Assembly (NCBI GenBank): GCA_015039365.1
Contig: WION01000139.1
Span: forward strand, 1-64,000
DNA length: 64,000 nucleotides
DNA from: Amanita rubescens
Taxonomy: Eukaryota; Basidiomycota; Agaricomycetes; Agaricales; Amanitaceae
Reading direction: 5' to 3'
The notes under the pieces were generated by a model. That model did not search any database. It had not been told where the DNA came from and saw only the letters and a program-made list of their open reading frames with translations. Every line of letters begins with the position of its first letter. The stretch's first letter is position 1. This document shows positions 39,306 to 50,050 of the stretch, in pieces. Position numbers and translations under genes: made by a program.

Positions 39306-39600
39306 ATGGTACACGACGTTCACATAGGAGACCTGATGTGGAGCGGCTTCTGTATATGTGCACCCGTGGTTTTGCAAGTCGAAATTGGTGGGTACATTGG
39401 CACTGATCTGCGTTCTCGAAGTACACCTATTTTTCAACGCCATGAACGGACCTGTATGATAAATTGGTTTGGTCAAATGGCGTTCGAAAACTACATTTCT
39501 TCATCTAATTTGGCTTCCGCGGCTATCTATTCTGGCGCATTCAGCATTCCGGTCATGACAATTCCTGTTGGACAAAGCCCCATCTTCAGATATCTCTGAG
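39306..39600 (+). pseudogene. Relic of a GxW-family leader region
   Basis: A short frame ends with IPVMTIPVGQSPIFRYL, which resembles the end of the family signal peptide plus the start of the mature part. The DNA at about 39537-39600 matches 41750-41830 in the next relic. No intact leader, no downstream exons. Confidence 0.3.
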
Positions 39601-39965
39601 TTGAGCTTAACCCCCGCCCGCCAACCAAGTAAGCGGGTGTTTCTACACGTAAATCGTACCTTACCAAGCGTTCGCCATACGGACGTGATATTTGATCTGA
39701 TTATTTGATTATCTGATGTTGACACCATGGTTCAGTGTCATCTGATGATGATATGTACGCAGAGGAGATCTTTTTCGCGTTCCAGTTCGTGTTCGTGCCC
39801 GAGGATAGGTACTGATAGACGTCAAGGCTATCTTGAATGAGGTGGTACTAGAGGGTAGGTAGGTAGATCGTGAATAGTGGGGAGAGGAAAGGTGCCAAAT
39901 GAATTAAATCACACACATTGTTGTCATGATGCGTGTTGGCTGATAGCAGCCACAACGTCTACCAT

Positions 39966-40020
39966 TATAAGAACTGCGCTAAATCGGTACATACAAGCGC
40001 TTCTTTTAGAGCTGGTCTCT
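39966..40020 (+). promoter_or_regulatory. GxW-family promoter, gene at 40144
   Basis: TATAAGA at 39966 and AGAGCTGGTCTCT at 40008-40020, duplicated from the promoter at 38313-38391. The decayed first initiator is lost, leaving a 42-bp spacing. Confidence 0.55.
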
Positions 40021-40143
40021 AGATTTCTTGAAGTTAAAGCTCGCCATCATACACGCCCTTGTTATTATCCACTCAGTAAGCATCTCCGATTTGAATTCTG
40101 CTGTCAATCAACGTATCACTCACGGCTGCCAAGGACATCACCC

Positions 40144-40762
40144 ATGTTATACTGGCACGTTGCACTACTTTTTTCTGGCCTTTGTACCTCGGTCTTGGCG
40201 ACGGGCTTTGATGGTTCGGACCCCGTTCAGTCAAGCGGTGTCATTACACCTGCCCGTACCGGAGTCCCTCACGGGTATGCGGAATTGCAGGGTTGCTGGA
40301 TCGGAGCAGCTACTAAAAACAATCCTCGTGTCAGTGAACACTGTCGTTTTTTATATGAATCTCACATATTGATGGTGTAAAAAGCTCAAGAATGTAGATC
40401 AAAAGATATCCATCCAGGGACGCAGGATCGTGCACTCCACTCTAGCTTCACGGATTGAGAAGGACCCACAGGTACTGGAAGATACGTATTGGAAACGATG
40501 CAAGGTCAGTGATAATGATGATATGAAAACCTAACACCTCACATGTGACATATTTTTCTAGGAATGCGAGGGGTTGCCCAAGCAGACTACGATTGTCATG
40601 GATGGAATGTACATTATAGGGTGGAAACACGGGTATTCGGTTTTATACAGTCCTGCAAATGGCGATCACTTCGGCACCAAAAATTGGCGATATGCTGAAA
40701 GCTTACTGCTTGGCGGCATATTCAAGAAAAAAAACAAAAAGTCCACAGCAGCCGTTGAATAA
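40144..40762 (+). CDS. GxW-family small secreted protein 7
   Basis: Exons 40144-40329, 40385-40504 and 40562-40762, 168 residues. Signal peptide MLYWHVALLFSGLCTSVLAT, nearly that of the gene at 38515, but the Ser/Gly repeat after it is mostly missing. Exon 1 ends ELQGCWIGAATKNNPR, exon 2 ends EDTYWKRCK. Exon 3 starts with the same ECEGLPK as its sister, then diverges (TTIVMDGMYIIGWKHG) and ends KKKNKKSTAAVE. As in the sister gene the acceptor of intron 1 is the AG after GTAAAA. Confidence 0.78.
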
Positions 40763-41662
40763 GTATTGTACCAGTAGTCATTACTTTCGGGTTTGTTCAT
40801 GTTGTACGGCATATCACTCCTTGTTGCCTTAATGTTGTCGGTATTCGTAGTAGTGGAGATGGATGGAATGCAGGAAGTCCATATTGAGCTATACATATGG
40901 CGTTGAGTCAAAAAAAAGTGCGAATTAAAAATAGTCGTATCATCGTACACGACACATAGGAGACCTGACGTGGAGCGGCTTCTGTATATGCGCACCCATG
41001 GTTTTGCAAGTCGAAATTGGTGGGTACTGATCTGGAACTATTCAACGCCATGAACGGACCTGTATGATAAATTGGTTTGGTCAAATGGCGTTCGAAAACT
41101 ACATTTCTTCATCTAATTTGGGACTGACAAAGCCGTTAACCTGGTCTCCATTTCATCAATACAAAATCCAAGCCGATATCAACACTCACGTCGCGTACAA
41201 AGGACATTCCTCGCTAAACTCTCGGAGAAATGGCGAGATTTCAAGTGCCGAGAAGTGAGTGAACAATTTCACCTCGTAACGAACATCATTTGAGTAGAAA
41301 CGGGAACAAAGAAGATTTCATCTTGTCGGAGAGATTGACTGGCCCTCGTCTCTTCTGAGCGCGGAATTGAGGTACAACTTAAGGTAACAGTTGTCAGCAG
41401 TCGACTCTGATGAGAAAAACTGACATTTACATTTTATATCTGTTTTTGGTATTGACGACGGTGACTCTTCCCCGCGGCAAGACCGGGTTTTCGAGACGAG
41501 CAATGGAATTTGAAAATCGGATTCGAGACAATGATAGTAAAATTCACGAGAATGTGAAGCATCATACATCATGATTGATCCATTATAATGGTAGAATATT
41601 GAAAGCATATATTGAGTGGTCGTATGTGCTACGGTTAATTTGATACAACTTGACTGGAATGT

Positions 41663-42211
41663 GTGCGTATGGCTAGCTCGCTCGGCTCCGTGATCACATC
41701 GAGACGGAAGGACTCGCTAACGATGTTGGATGGACAAGAGAATGGATGGAGTATATTCGGACTCCGCCGCGTGGCTGTCGGTCACAACGGTGACGATTCC
41801 CTCTGGACGAAGCCCGTCTTCAGATACCTCTGCCCAGAAACCCACGAATGAACGGATCCTTGAAGCGATTAGCCAGGTAGAGGGGCGCTGGACAGCATAT
41901 GTTGAGGTCAGTGGCTAAATTTGACTTGAGTGGACTCAATATAGAAAGGGAATAAACGCTTTTATATGATCATCGATGCTCCGGGAGTTGCGAGCTATTC
42001 CCCAACAGACCTTTTGATTCAAATATTGGACAAAAACCACATAGGTATGGTCGACGTCAACGTTGGTGGTCTTGTGAACTTGACGTCTTACATGTGATCC
42101 ACATTTCGTAGATTTGAATCCGATCCAAAGAGATATCCTGGTGACACATTAATCATCGCGGTGGACGTAGGGTCGATTGAGAAACATGCGATACATATAA
42201 AAACAGCTCTA
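41663..42211 (+). pseudogene. GxW-family pseudogene
   Basis: Exon 1 has lost the start and most of the signal peptide but retains TVTIPSGRSPSSDTS and VEGRWTAYVE before GTCAGTGGC. An exon-2-like frame follows a TATAG acceptor (FYMIIDAPG ... KNHIGMVD) and a GTCAACG donor. An exon-3-like frame follows TTTCGTAG at about 42110 (PKRYPGDTLIIAVDVG), but its phase does not match exon 2. Intron 2 still carries GACGTCTTACATGTGAT. The loss of the leader and the phase break make it non-functional. Confidence 0.55.
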
Positions 42212-42692
42212 TAATTATGAGTTGCATGGAACACAATCTGCGGGCTAGAAAAACGGCTCGCTAAACATCAGAATGACACGGGCCACGCTATCCGATTCCA
42301 CCGCCAGGGAAACATTGTTCAACGTCGTTCGATGGTGCCCAGGCTCGTTCTCGTTCGTATCGCAGCTTCTTTCTTTCGAAAATACCGTGGTCTGATAGCG
42401 ATATAGTATTGGACTGGGCAATGGCAGGAAGGAATTGAATATCACGGGCGGTGCGCGGCAAAATGGAAACGCGACAATGGTTGAGTTAATCTGTTGCCAC
42501 AGCATCATGGAGCGACCGTCTCCAGTAAGTAGGGCCATCACATCACATCGAAGCTGTTTCAAAAGGTGTTTCTTGGCCATCATTGCAGTATGTATCAGAT
42601 TGATGTCAACGCCAACGCAACTTCGATGTAGGTTCCAGGGCCAGTGCTAGCCCGGTTGCTGTACTTAACCGCGAGGTTTCCCGCCAAGACTC

Positions 42693-42705
42693 AGAGCTGG
42701 TCTCC
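42693..42705 (+). promoter_or_regulatory. GxW-family initiator motif, gene at 42882
   Basis: AGAGCTGGTCTCC. A degenerate upstream element GCGAGGTTTCCCG lies just before. No TATA box is visible at the usual distance, so this promoter may be weakened. A 5'-UTR intron donor CAGTAAGTAACCAC follows at about 42810. Confidence 0.55.
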
Positions 42706-42881
42706 GTCATACGCATCCCATTCACGCCAACTTGTTACTTCACGGCCAATCACGTTATCTACGAAAGATATCCTCTGCTAAACTTCAGTGCTGATTCAAA
42801 CACTCTCAGTAAGTAACCACAATATAAACTCCATGTCGATCGATCGACGCGTTGCTTACATTCGTCTAAGAAAGACCACTC

Positions 42882-43487
42882 ATGATGTTATTCTTGTACG
42901 CGCTACTTTTCTTTTTACTCGGCACGTCAGTCGTGGCGATTCCTGTTTCGCCGGCGGCGCCCCATGTTTCCCCGAGAGGCATTGGATTCTCGAAGGCTGT
43001 GGATGAAAGTCCCGTTGACCGGATAAATGGCTGCTGGAAATCAATAAACCTGGTCAATGATCACCTCCATTATAACCTTGCGTGAAACTCACATACTTCG
43101 ATAGAAACGAGGCTTTTATATGAGAATTGAAAACGGGGCTATTGTGGAATTTTGGCCGCCACTGCCTGCGGAAAATAAAAGGAACTTATTGTACTCGGAT
43201 GTCGTGTGGTCACGGGCAAAGCAAAACCCCTTCCGAATTGTTAACGTCAGTTGTCTACTTCGATTTGAAACCTGAGGCCTGACGTCTTACATCTCATGTA
43301 GCGTCCTCCTTCCCATATGACTGAACCCGAGTCGCACCAGTTTCCCGAGGATCAATTGCTCAGTGATAGGCTCGGCAATATTAATCATCAACTCGGCCTA
43401 GAAATAAAGCTGAAACCTCAAGGTAAAAAGGATTGGGGAGAGCGTAAGCACATACTACTTAGAATTGACCCGGCACTCAGTGGTTGA
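42882..43487 (+). CDS. GxW-family small secreted protein 8
   Basis: Exons 42882-43052, 43105-43245 and 43302-43487, 165 residues. Tandem start MM, then LFLYALLFFLLGTSVVAIP. Exon 1 ends VDRINGCWKSINL, close to the subgroup at 46-51 kb (RINGxW). Exon 2 reads GFYMRIENGAIVEFWPP and ends VVWSRAKQNPFRIVN. Exon 3 is less conserved. Intron 1 holds TGAAACTCACATACTTCGATAG-like sequence and intron 2 GACGTCTTACAT, both recurrent in the family. Confidence 0.8.
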
Positions 43488-44055
43488 ACACGAGTCTGAA
43501 GCCAAAAATACTGTTCTTCAAGTACTTTACCAGTATCACTTCTTTGTCGAGTGTTTGTGTTTAGGAGTAGAAAAGAACGGGTGCAATGCAAGGAAGTCGT
43601 TGATATCAAGTAGATGGTGGTATCAATTCAGCGCAAAGTGTGTGCGCACGCCTGGACTCTTGCATGACAACTGAACGCGTCAAAGCTTCAAGGACATGCC
43701 ACAGCGCAGACAGGCGACAATGGCGAGCCAAAAGCTTACACGAAACACTCGGAGTCCCAACGGTGGACCCCGATCAGGAAGACTCGCTACTATCCGCATC
43801 TTCCATATCCTTGCACAGACGAGCAGGACGAGTACGGCTTAGGAGTACTTGAGCCTGAGAATACGGTGTGCCGCGTGCCAAAAACTAGCGTTACTAGCCG
43901 CGCCAAACCGCTTTCACGTTCATTGAAGCAATAATATCAACGAGTCTGGCCGGAATGCTGATACCCGATTCTACCACGCCAAGCATGGAAGAAATGATGT
44001 TTCAAGATGCACGCAATGAGATGAAACTCGGATTCAGGCTATCCACCGACACATT
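43488..44055. other. Intergenic, no gene supported
   Basis: Short frames only; nothing recognised. Ends at the foldback element. Confidence 0.5.
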
Positions 44056-44289
44056 GTCGAACTACAGTGTATCGAGTATGTCGCTCTAGCGACCGCATAC
44101 TTTGTAGCGAGTCTGCCGGGAGCAAAATGACCGCTAGACTGCTAGCGGAGCCGGGCCCGGCATGGCACAAATGCATCATTATGCATGCCAGATGCCGAAA
44201 CAGGAAACTGCCATTGGTTTGCAACTTTGCATAGTACTATACTGTATACAATATGCCCACCTGAATGAGTTATAAAACATGAGGATTTG

Positions 44290-44590
44290 GCATTCTCTCG
44301 GCATATATCTCGGCATATATCTCGGCATATATCTCGGCATATATCTCGGCATATACCTCGGCATATACCTCGGCATTATCTCGGTATTATCTCGGCATTC
44401 CCTTGGCATTATCCGATCAGCATTATCTTGGGCATTATCTTGGGCATTATCTCAGGTATTATCTCAGGCATTACCTTGGCATTATCTTGCATTACCTCGG
44501 CATTATACCTTGGCATTATCTCGGCATTACCTTGGCATCATCTTGGGATTATCTCAGGCATTATCTTTGGCACTATCTTTGGCATGACAG
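44290..44590. repeat. Degenerate tandem repeat, left arm of the foldback
   Basis: Five to six near-perfect copies of the 12-mer CTCGGCATATAT pass into irregular GGCATTATCTC/GGCATTACCTT units. The 12-mer has a length divisible by three, which creates artificial open frames with repeated GIYL or SRHI. Confidence 0.85.
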
Positions 44591-45029
44591 CCCTTGGGAT
44601 GAGTTATAATACATGTTGCATAACCATTCAGTGGCAATTTCTCAGCAATCTCTCAACAATTTATTCAGAGTTTTGCAACAGCTTCAACAAGTTGGCATCT
44701 GTCCACAGATGTATCATGTCATCCAGGACTTTGGAAACAATGCTGGGACTGAAACAATGGATCATGTGCTTTCTAACAACTTGAATGATCATGCTATGGA
44801 TGCAGCATGCCAGATATGGCAGTGGTAGGTACCAAAACATGCCAAGGGGACTGGAGTACTGGACAAATGTGTGCTGTTGGAATGTGACAAGCCAGCACTG
44901 TCATTCCTGTGCACCTGTACCACGTCATACAATATGAAGTTCTAGTACATATTTACCACATGCTATGTCCATTAGTGCATGCATGTGCCCAACTTAAAGG
45001 CATTGGAACATACTAGTATGTCTCACTAT

Positions 45030-45480
45030 GCCAAAATAATGCTCAAGATAATGCTGAGGAAATGCCGAGGGAATGCTGGCATAATGCCTGAGCTGAGAAA
45101 ATGCTGAGAAAATGCTCAAAGATAATGCCCAGATGATGCCTGAGCCAAGAAAATGGTATAATGCCTGGATTTGAATGCCCAAGATACTGCCAAGGTAATG
45201 CCAGGTTACCGCTGAGATAATGCCGAGATAATGCCGAGATAATGCCAAGATATAATGTCAAGATAATGCCGAGGAAATGCTCAGATAATGCCGAGGGGAT
45301 GCCAAGATAATGCCTGAGCTGAGAAAATGCCAAGATAATGCTCAAGATAATGCCCAAGATAATGCCTGAGCCAAGAAAACACCAAATATAATGCCCAATA
45401 TACTGCCCAGAGATACTGCCGAGACAATGCCGAAATATAATGCCAAAATAATGCCGAGGAAGTGCTCAGATAATGCCAAG
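45030..45480. repeat. Degenerate tandem repeat, right arm of the foldback
   Basis: Irregular units of the type AATGCCGAGATAATGCC, the complement of the left-arm words, more degenerate and longer than the left array. Confidence 0.8.
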
Positions 45481-46300
45481 GAAATGCTCATGTTTTATAA
45501 CTCATTCAGGCTGTCATTCAGTGCTGGGATATATTGTATACAGGTATATAGTATAGCACTATGTAAACTGGCAATGGCAATTTTTGGCATCTGGCATGCA
45601 TTTGTGCCATGCCGGGCCCGGCTCCGCTAGCAGTCTAGCGGTCATTATGCTCCCGACACACTCGCTACAAAGTATGCAGTCGCTAGAGCGAGTTACTCGA
45701 TACACTGTAGTTCGACTACCTGCCACCGAGGAGTATGCATCATGGCCTATCATGGCCGACACCCCATATTTCTCGCAGCGAAACACGAAGCTCCCGCTGA
45801 ACGGATAAATGCTTTCTAAACAACAGTGGCAATCTACCAAGCCTTTCCAAGCGCAATTTCTATAGCACTAAAAATGAAATTCGCTGATGGGTCGGGAAGC
45901 TAATTGATGCAACGACCAACCTATCTTCAAGCTTCAAGTTTCAACGCCATCAGATGATGATGATATGATGGTACGCAACACGATCTGGGGGATGATTTGT
46001 TCGTATTAAATTGCAGCCGAGTCGGTGTGCCGCTATTGTTCAAGGATGCTCTGGGGCAAGTGGAAGATCAGGTCAGTGCGTGGAAGAACGGGAATCGGAG
46101 GTGAGACTAGGTGAGACTGTAGCCGAGGGTTGCAGAAGGCATCGCGTTGCATCGGAGCTGATTCAACTTTCGGGTTTCATGGCTAGCTGTTGTTACTTCG
46201 TTATGCCTCAGCTGGTCTCCCTTTGCAACCCGCTTCATCCCTCTCGCGCCGAACATCTTCTACTACTCTACCGCATTTCGTTTGCAGTAGCCGTGGCTGT

Positions 46301-46392
46301 CGATCCAACTTTCGGGTATCATGGCCCGCCGCGCTGGGCCCGGTCGTATAAAACTGCAAGATTTTGGTCCTAAACCTCAGAGCTGGTCTCCA
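46301..46392 (+). promoter_or_regulatory. GxW-family promoter, gene at 46491
   Basis: Upstream element CAACTTTCGGGTATCATGGCC at about 46306, TATAAAA at 46347, and AGAGCTGGTCTCCA at 46379-46392 (32 bp). A second, decayed promoter lies upstream: AACTTTCGGGTTTCATGGC at about 46156 and CAGCTGGTCTCC at about 46208. Confidence 0.75.
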
Positions 46393-46490
46393 CACACATC
46401 CATCCAATCCTACCCACTCAGTAAGTAACGCCAATGCACCACCGGTCAACGTAGATTTACTCATGTTCGTTTGCGCAGGACATCAACTCT

Positions 46491-47217
46491 ATGATGTTAT
46501 TCTTGCACATGTTACTTCTTTTCGTACTCGGCACGTCAGTCGTGGCAATTCCCATTTCTCAGGAGACGCCTGGTACACCTTTGAGAGGCATCTTGAAGAA
46601 TAAGCAATTTACGGAATTTGTGGCTTCACGAACTGTGACATTGAAAGAACGGATAAATGGTTTCTGGATATGTGTTAGTAAACACTGCTCTTATAATTTC
46701 GAGTCGCATGAACTTATCTAACATATTTCGATAGAAGGACAAAAAAGTAAAACAGGCATATCATGATTCTATTTTGGAAATCAAATCGGGGATTATTGTG
46801 CGAATTTTCCCGGAACCGAAGAGGGAGTGGGACCTGCTTAGTATGCTGTCCAATTCCCACTGGCAGCGGGCAAATGTAGGAAATATCAGAGTCAGTGCCC
46901 TACCGTGCTATATATATTTGAAAAACGTCTTACACATGATATTTTCTTAGGGGTTGAACCTTCCCAATGATATGATAATATCCGATCCGCCTTACTCTCT
47001 AAGCAAAGACGGATTAATGGGATCCGGCGGCGAGTGGAATGATGCTAAGAAAAAATACATGGCAAACCTGCATTTACTATTCGACCCCAAATATGGGAAA
47101 GCTTCCGAAGAGGTAATCACAGTGGTCTATATGCCCCTGGCCCGGCTCCCGGAATGGAAAAAGGAAACGCCCGGACCCAAATCTGTACCCAAAGGAATCG
47201 ACAAAGCAGTAAAGTAG
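46491..47217 (+). CDS. GxW-family small secreted protein 9
   Basis: Exons 46491-46673, 46735-46890 and 46951-47217, 201 residues. MM start, signal peptide LFLHMLLLFVLGTSVVAIP. Exon 1 ends ERINGFWIC directly before GTTAGTAAACACTGCTC. Exon 2 reads HDSILEIKSGIIVRIFPEP and ends SHWQRANVGNIR. Exon 3 is long and lysine-rich. The members at 46.5, 47.6, 50.1 and 51.0 kb share the WIC end of exon 1 and form a clear subgroup. Confidence 0.82.
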
Positions 47218-47473
47218 TACTTTTAATGACCACTAGGGTGCCATAGCCTACAGAGTGGTGAGAAAAAAGACGGAAACTGAATCTCCTTCTCACGACTATA
47301 CCGTGATCGACACACTACTCTCCTTGCCCTTGCCTCGTTATCGGCGTCTGAAAACCACTCAATCACTTTCAAATTTGGTTTATAGTTCAGGCGGGGCGGT
47401 GCAGAGGAAACCTGACAACGGATGATGAGACCATTGTGGAGCGGAGCGTATCCAAGTAACTGAAGATGCAGCC

Positions 47474-47519
47474 ATACAAAACTGCAAGGTCTTCGGATAA
47501 GCCTCAGAGCTGGTCTCCA
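47474..47519 (+). promoter_or_regulatory. GxW-family promoter, gene at 47611
   Basis: Weak TATA (ATACAAAA, 47474) and AGAGCTGGTCTCCA at 47506-47519, 32 bp apart. The downstream CATACACATCTCAT resembles the other leaders. No clear upstream element. Confidence 0.6.
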
Positions 47520-47610
47520 TCATACACATCTCATCTTGTCCGCCATGTAAGTAACGCAAATATCGGTTACTAATCAATCAACTCATGTCCGTCCCATTTG
47601 TGAAGCACGA

Positions 47611-48237
47611 ATGTTATTCTTATACGCGCTGTTTTGCTTCGCACTTGGAACTTCGGTTGCGGCGATTCCTGCTGCCTTAACAACACCACCGCTTCATGTT
47701 TCTCGGAGAGGCATTTTGGACAAGTTGAAACCAAAGATTAATGTGGCCAAACGGATAGAGGGTGTTTGGATATGTGTCAGTGAATCCTGCTTTTATATTT
47801 CTACAACTCTTACGTGCCTATATCTATAGAAAGACAGAAAACAAGAATATTACAACCATGTTTTGAAAATCACTCAGGGTACTATTGTGGAGATTTGGCC
47901 GCCGGGGGAGGAACGGGGTATCCGTACCATGCTGTGCATTACCGAGTGGTCACGGGCGACAACGAAAGATATCAAAGTCAGTGGTCTACCCTGATTATTT
48001 GAGAATCTGTGATGGACATTTCTATAGAAGTTAGAGGGTCTCCCCGCCGACTCGGGTGTCGCGATATCAGTATCTGATTCGCCTCGGTTTTCCAGGGACA
48101 AAATAAAGACCTCGTGGGTCTCGGGGAATAATATTCGTGATTACACAGTAACAGTGCAACTGAAGGGCCGTGAACGAGACCCTATGTACGTGCCACTTAG
48201 GATAGTCGATGAGTTAGAAACAGGATCCGATATGTGA
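47611..48237 (+). CDS. GxW-family small secreted protein 10
   Basis: Exons 47611-47775, 47830-47976 and 48028-48237, 173 residues. Signal peptide MLFLYALFCFALGTSVAAIP. Exon 1 ends KRIEGVWIC; exon 2 reads YYNHVLKITQGTIVEIWPP and ends TEWSRATTKDIK. Exon 3 has KTSWVSG, also present at 50.5 kb (STSWVSG) and 51.6 kb (YTSWFSG). The three sequences together show the subgroup consensus best. Confidence 0.82.
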
Positions 48238-48730
48238 ACACGCTTGAATTCATAATCTGTTGGACAAAAACGCTCTTCGGTTAAATTTGTTCATATACTG
48301 GCAGTTGAAGCCCCGACTATAGCTTAAGGTATCACTTCTGGGCGTGTTCGAGAGTGGTTCGCGATCATAGTACTACTACGAATGCTTACTCCTCTGAGTC
48401 ACAGTCGTCACATCTTTGCACCTCCCACAATTACACGGAACCATCGCCACTGAGAATGCCACCACTTTCATCCGCGGCAGAAAGAGATATAGACGCCGCT
48501 GTGAGGTTCGAAAACGTTATTAGAGCGCGACGAATTCCATCTTTCTCAGCTCACGCGGTCCACATGTTTGCTACGCGTCTTTGCAACGGTCGGCACTGTT
48601 CCTATCTCTCCGGATCCGCTAAGCAGCCGCCAAAAGAACGCGATTGCTCAACAAGGCGCAATATGACGACAAATCACGTCAGCGGCAGTTAGCCGGGCAT
48701 TGAAGCTGTTTAGCGGTTGCCCGTCGACGA

Positions 48731-48824
48731 TGGCTACTTGCGGGTTTCATGGCGAGCTCTGTCGTATCTCTAATCGCGTATAAAACTGCCCTAGACCCCT
48801 CGTTAATCCCCAGAGCCGGTCTCT
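48731..48824 (+). promoter_or_regulatory. GxW-family promoter, gene at 48927
   Basis: ACTTGCGGGTTTCATGGC at about 48736, TATAAAA at 48779, AGAGCCGGTCTCT at 48812-48824 (33 bp). Then GTAAGCAACTCC (about 48870) to TCTAG at about 48914 marks a 5'-UTR intron ending shortly before the ATG. Confidence 0.75.
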
Positions 48825-48926
48825 CTCTACTTCTCTCTATCACTCAGAAACCTTTTCATCGTCCACCTAGTAAGCAACTCCAACATTGAATGCACTACCA
48901 ATTAACACTCGTCTAGGATATTAATC

Positions 48927-49648
48927 ATGTTATTCCTGCATGCGGTTCTTTTATTTCTTCTTGGCACCTTCGCCTTGGCGATTCCTGTTTATCCGGAGAC
49001 CAGCTCTTTTGTCGCGATTTCTCGGAAGGAGAAACTCATTGATAAAAGTCGGATAGTCGGTTACTGGCGCACACCTGTCAGTGAAGGCAGCTCTCCCTTA
49101 TTCCCGAAAGCTCACATAAAATGACAGGTTGATCGGGATGATCCTACAATTACAAATACTAGATCTAGGAATGAAGCTGCTCCTATAAATGTTATGTATA
49201 TCAATGCAGATGGGACTGTACAGCTTTACCGTGACGAGCACGCGTTCAAGCCTGACTCTAACTTCCTGTATCAACATACTCGTTGGATACGAGCAGAAGA
49301 AGAGCTCGTCAAAGTGAGTCGTCTATCGCGACCGAATATTCTGACCTCTTACGTGTGATGGACTTTTTATAGCGACTAAAAGATCGTCCTCACGATGTCC
49401 CCTTTAATCCTGCGTTTGCTGACGATCAGTTAACCCTCAGGCTCGACAAGAAGACAGGTTATCTTGTAAATGTGCGCTTCAGGGAGGGTCAAGATGAAAG
49501 ATGGTACTCTTCCCCTTTGACACTTAAAATTTCCGGGAAAGGGATTACCGACGAGGAACATTGGATAAAAAACTTTTACGAAAAGAAAGATGCAATTTCG
49601 GGTGGTTCGAAACATTGCTTGCATAATGGGGCTATGGCTTGTAATTAG
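48927..49648 (+). CDS. GxW-family small secreted protein 11
   Basis: Exons 48927-49076, 49128-49313 and 49373-49648, 203 residues. Signal peptide MLFLHAVLLFLLGTFALAIP. Shortest exon 1, ending RIVGYWRTP. Exon 2 is the longest of the family and ends TRWIRAEEELVK. Exon 3 ends with two cysteines (KHCLHNGAMACN). Donor 2 is GTGAGTCG rather than GTCAGTGG. Divergent from its neighbours although lying between two members of the WIC subgroup. Confidence 0.78.
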
Positions 49649-49826
49649 CCTGTGTACTAGATCTGCTGCAAAGAATTATTACAAAATGTCGGAGGTGAGG
49701 TTACTTCCTGCGTTACATCTTCGCGTTCAAACTCCGCAGTAGTGCAACGGAGCGCATCACGGAGCAGAGGCGGAGTTTGTGGTAACCAAGTCGGTCGAGC
49801 AACGCATCGGAAGTTACTAGGCCGAG

Positions 49827-49944
49827 GTAACTTGTGGGTTTCATGGCCAACTCGGGACTTCAGGCCTTCGGGCGTAGCACAGCGTCCTGTGGCCCCTGTA
49901 TAAAATCGCCAGATTTCTGATAATATCCCTTTGAGTTGGTCTCC
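49827..49944 (+). promoter_or_regulatory. GxW-family promoter, gene at 50051
   Basis: AACTTGTGGGTTTCATGGCC at about 49829, TATAAAA at 49899, TGAGTTGGTCTCCA at about 49932 (33 bp). Confidence 0.72.
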
Positions 49945-50050
49945 ATCACACACATTCCATATTGTCCGTTCAGCCACAGTAAGTGTATTGAATAGTGCTA
50001 TTCGGCTCACTCACTCATATATAAATCGTCTACAAAGGACATCGAGCCTC

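Larger units (their letters stand above)
37550..39512 (+). repeat. Tandem duplication, first unit
   Basis: Matches 39613-41119. Shared landmarks include GCCATACGGACGTGATATTT, GTTCAGTGTCATCTGATGAT, the whole gene at 38515/40144, and a terminal block starting CCTGTATGATAAATTGGTTT. The first unit retains about 300 bp (around 37600-37920) missing from the second. Confidence 0.8.
39613..41119 (+). repeat. Tandem duplication, second unit
   Basis: Second copy of the 37550-39512 segment, carrying the gene at 40144. Coding parts differ at many positions and the Ser/Gly repeat is shorter, so the duplication is not brand new. Confidence 0.8.
44056..45716. mobile_element. Foldback-type element with long inverted termini and repetitive arms
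   Basis: The outer about 235 bp (44056-44290 and 45480-45716) are inverted copies starting GTCGAACTACAGTGTATCGA. They share a GC-rich core with AGCCGGGCCCGGCATGGCAC and end in GAGTTATAAAACATGAG. Inside each arm are arrays of degenerate 10-14 bp words (GGCATTATCTC on the left, its complement on the right), so the whole could form a giant hairpin. The centre (about 44600-45000) has no credible gene. No transposase and no clear target duplication, so non-autonomous if mobile. Confidence 0.7.

Noticed and set aside
44290..44590. CRISPR-like regular array
   Set aside because: Units are 10-14 bp without unique spacers, in a eukaryotic genome; simple satellite-type repeat.
44279..44784. Long frames with repeated GIYL, SRHI or PRYM in the foldback element
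   Set aside because: Produced by a 12-bp tandem array; open in several frames on both strands, so not coding.
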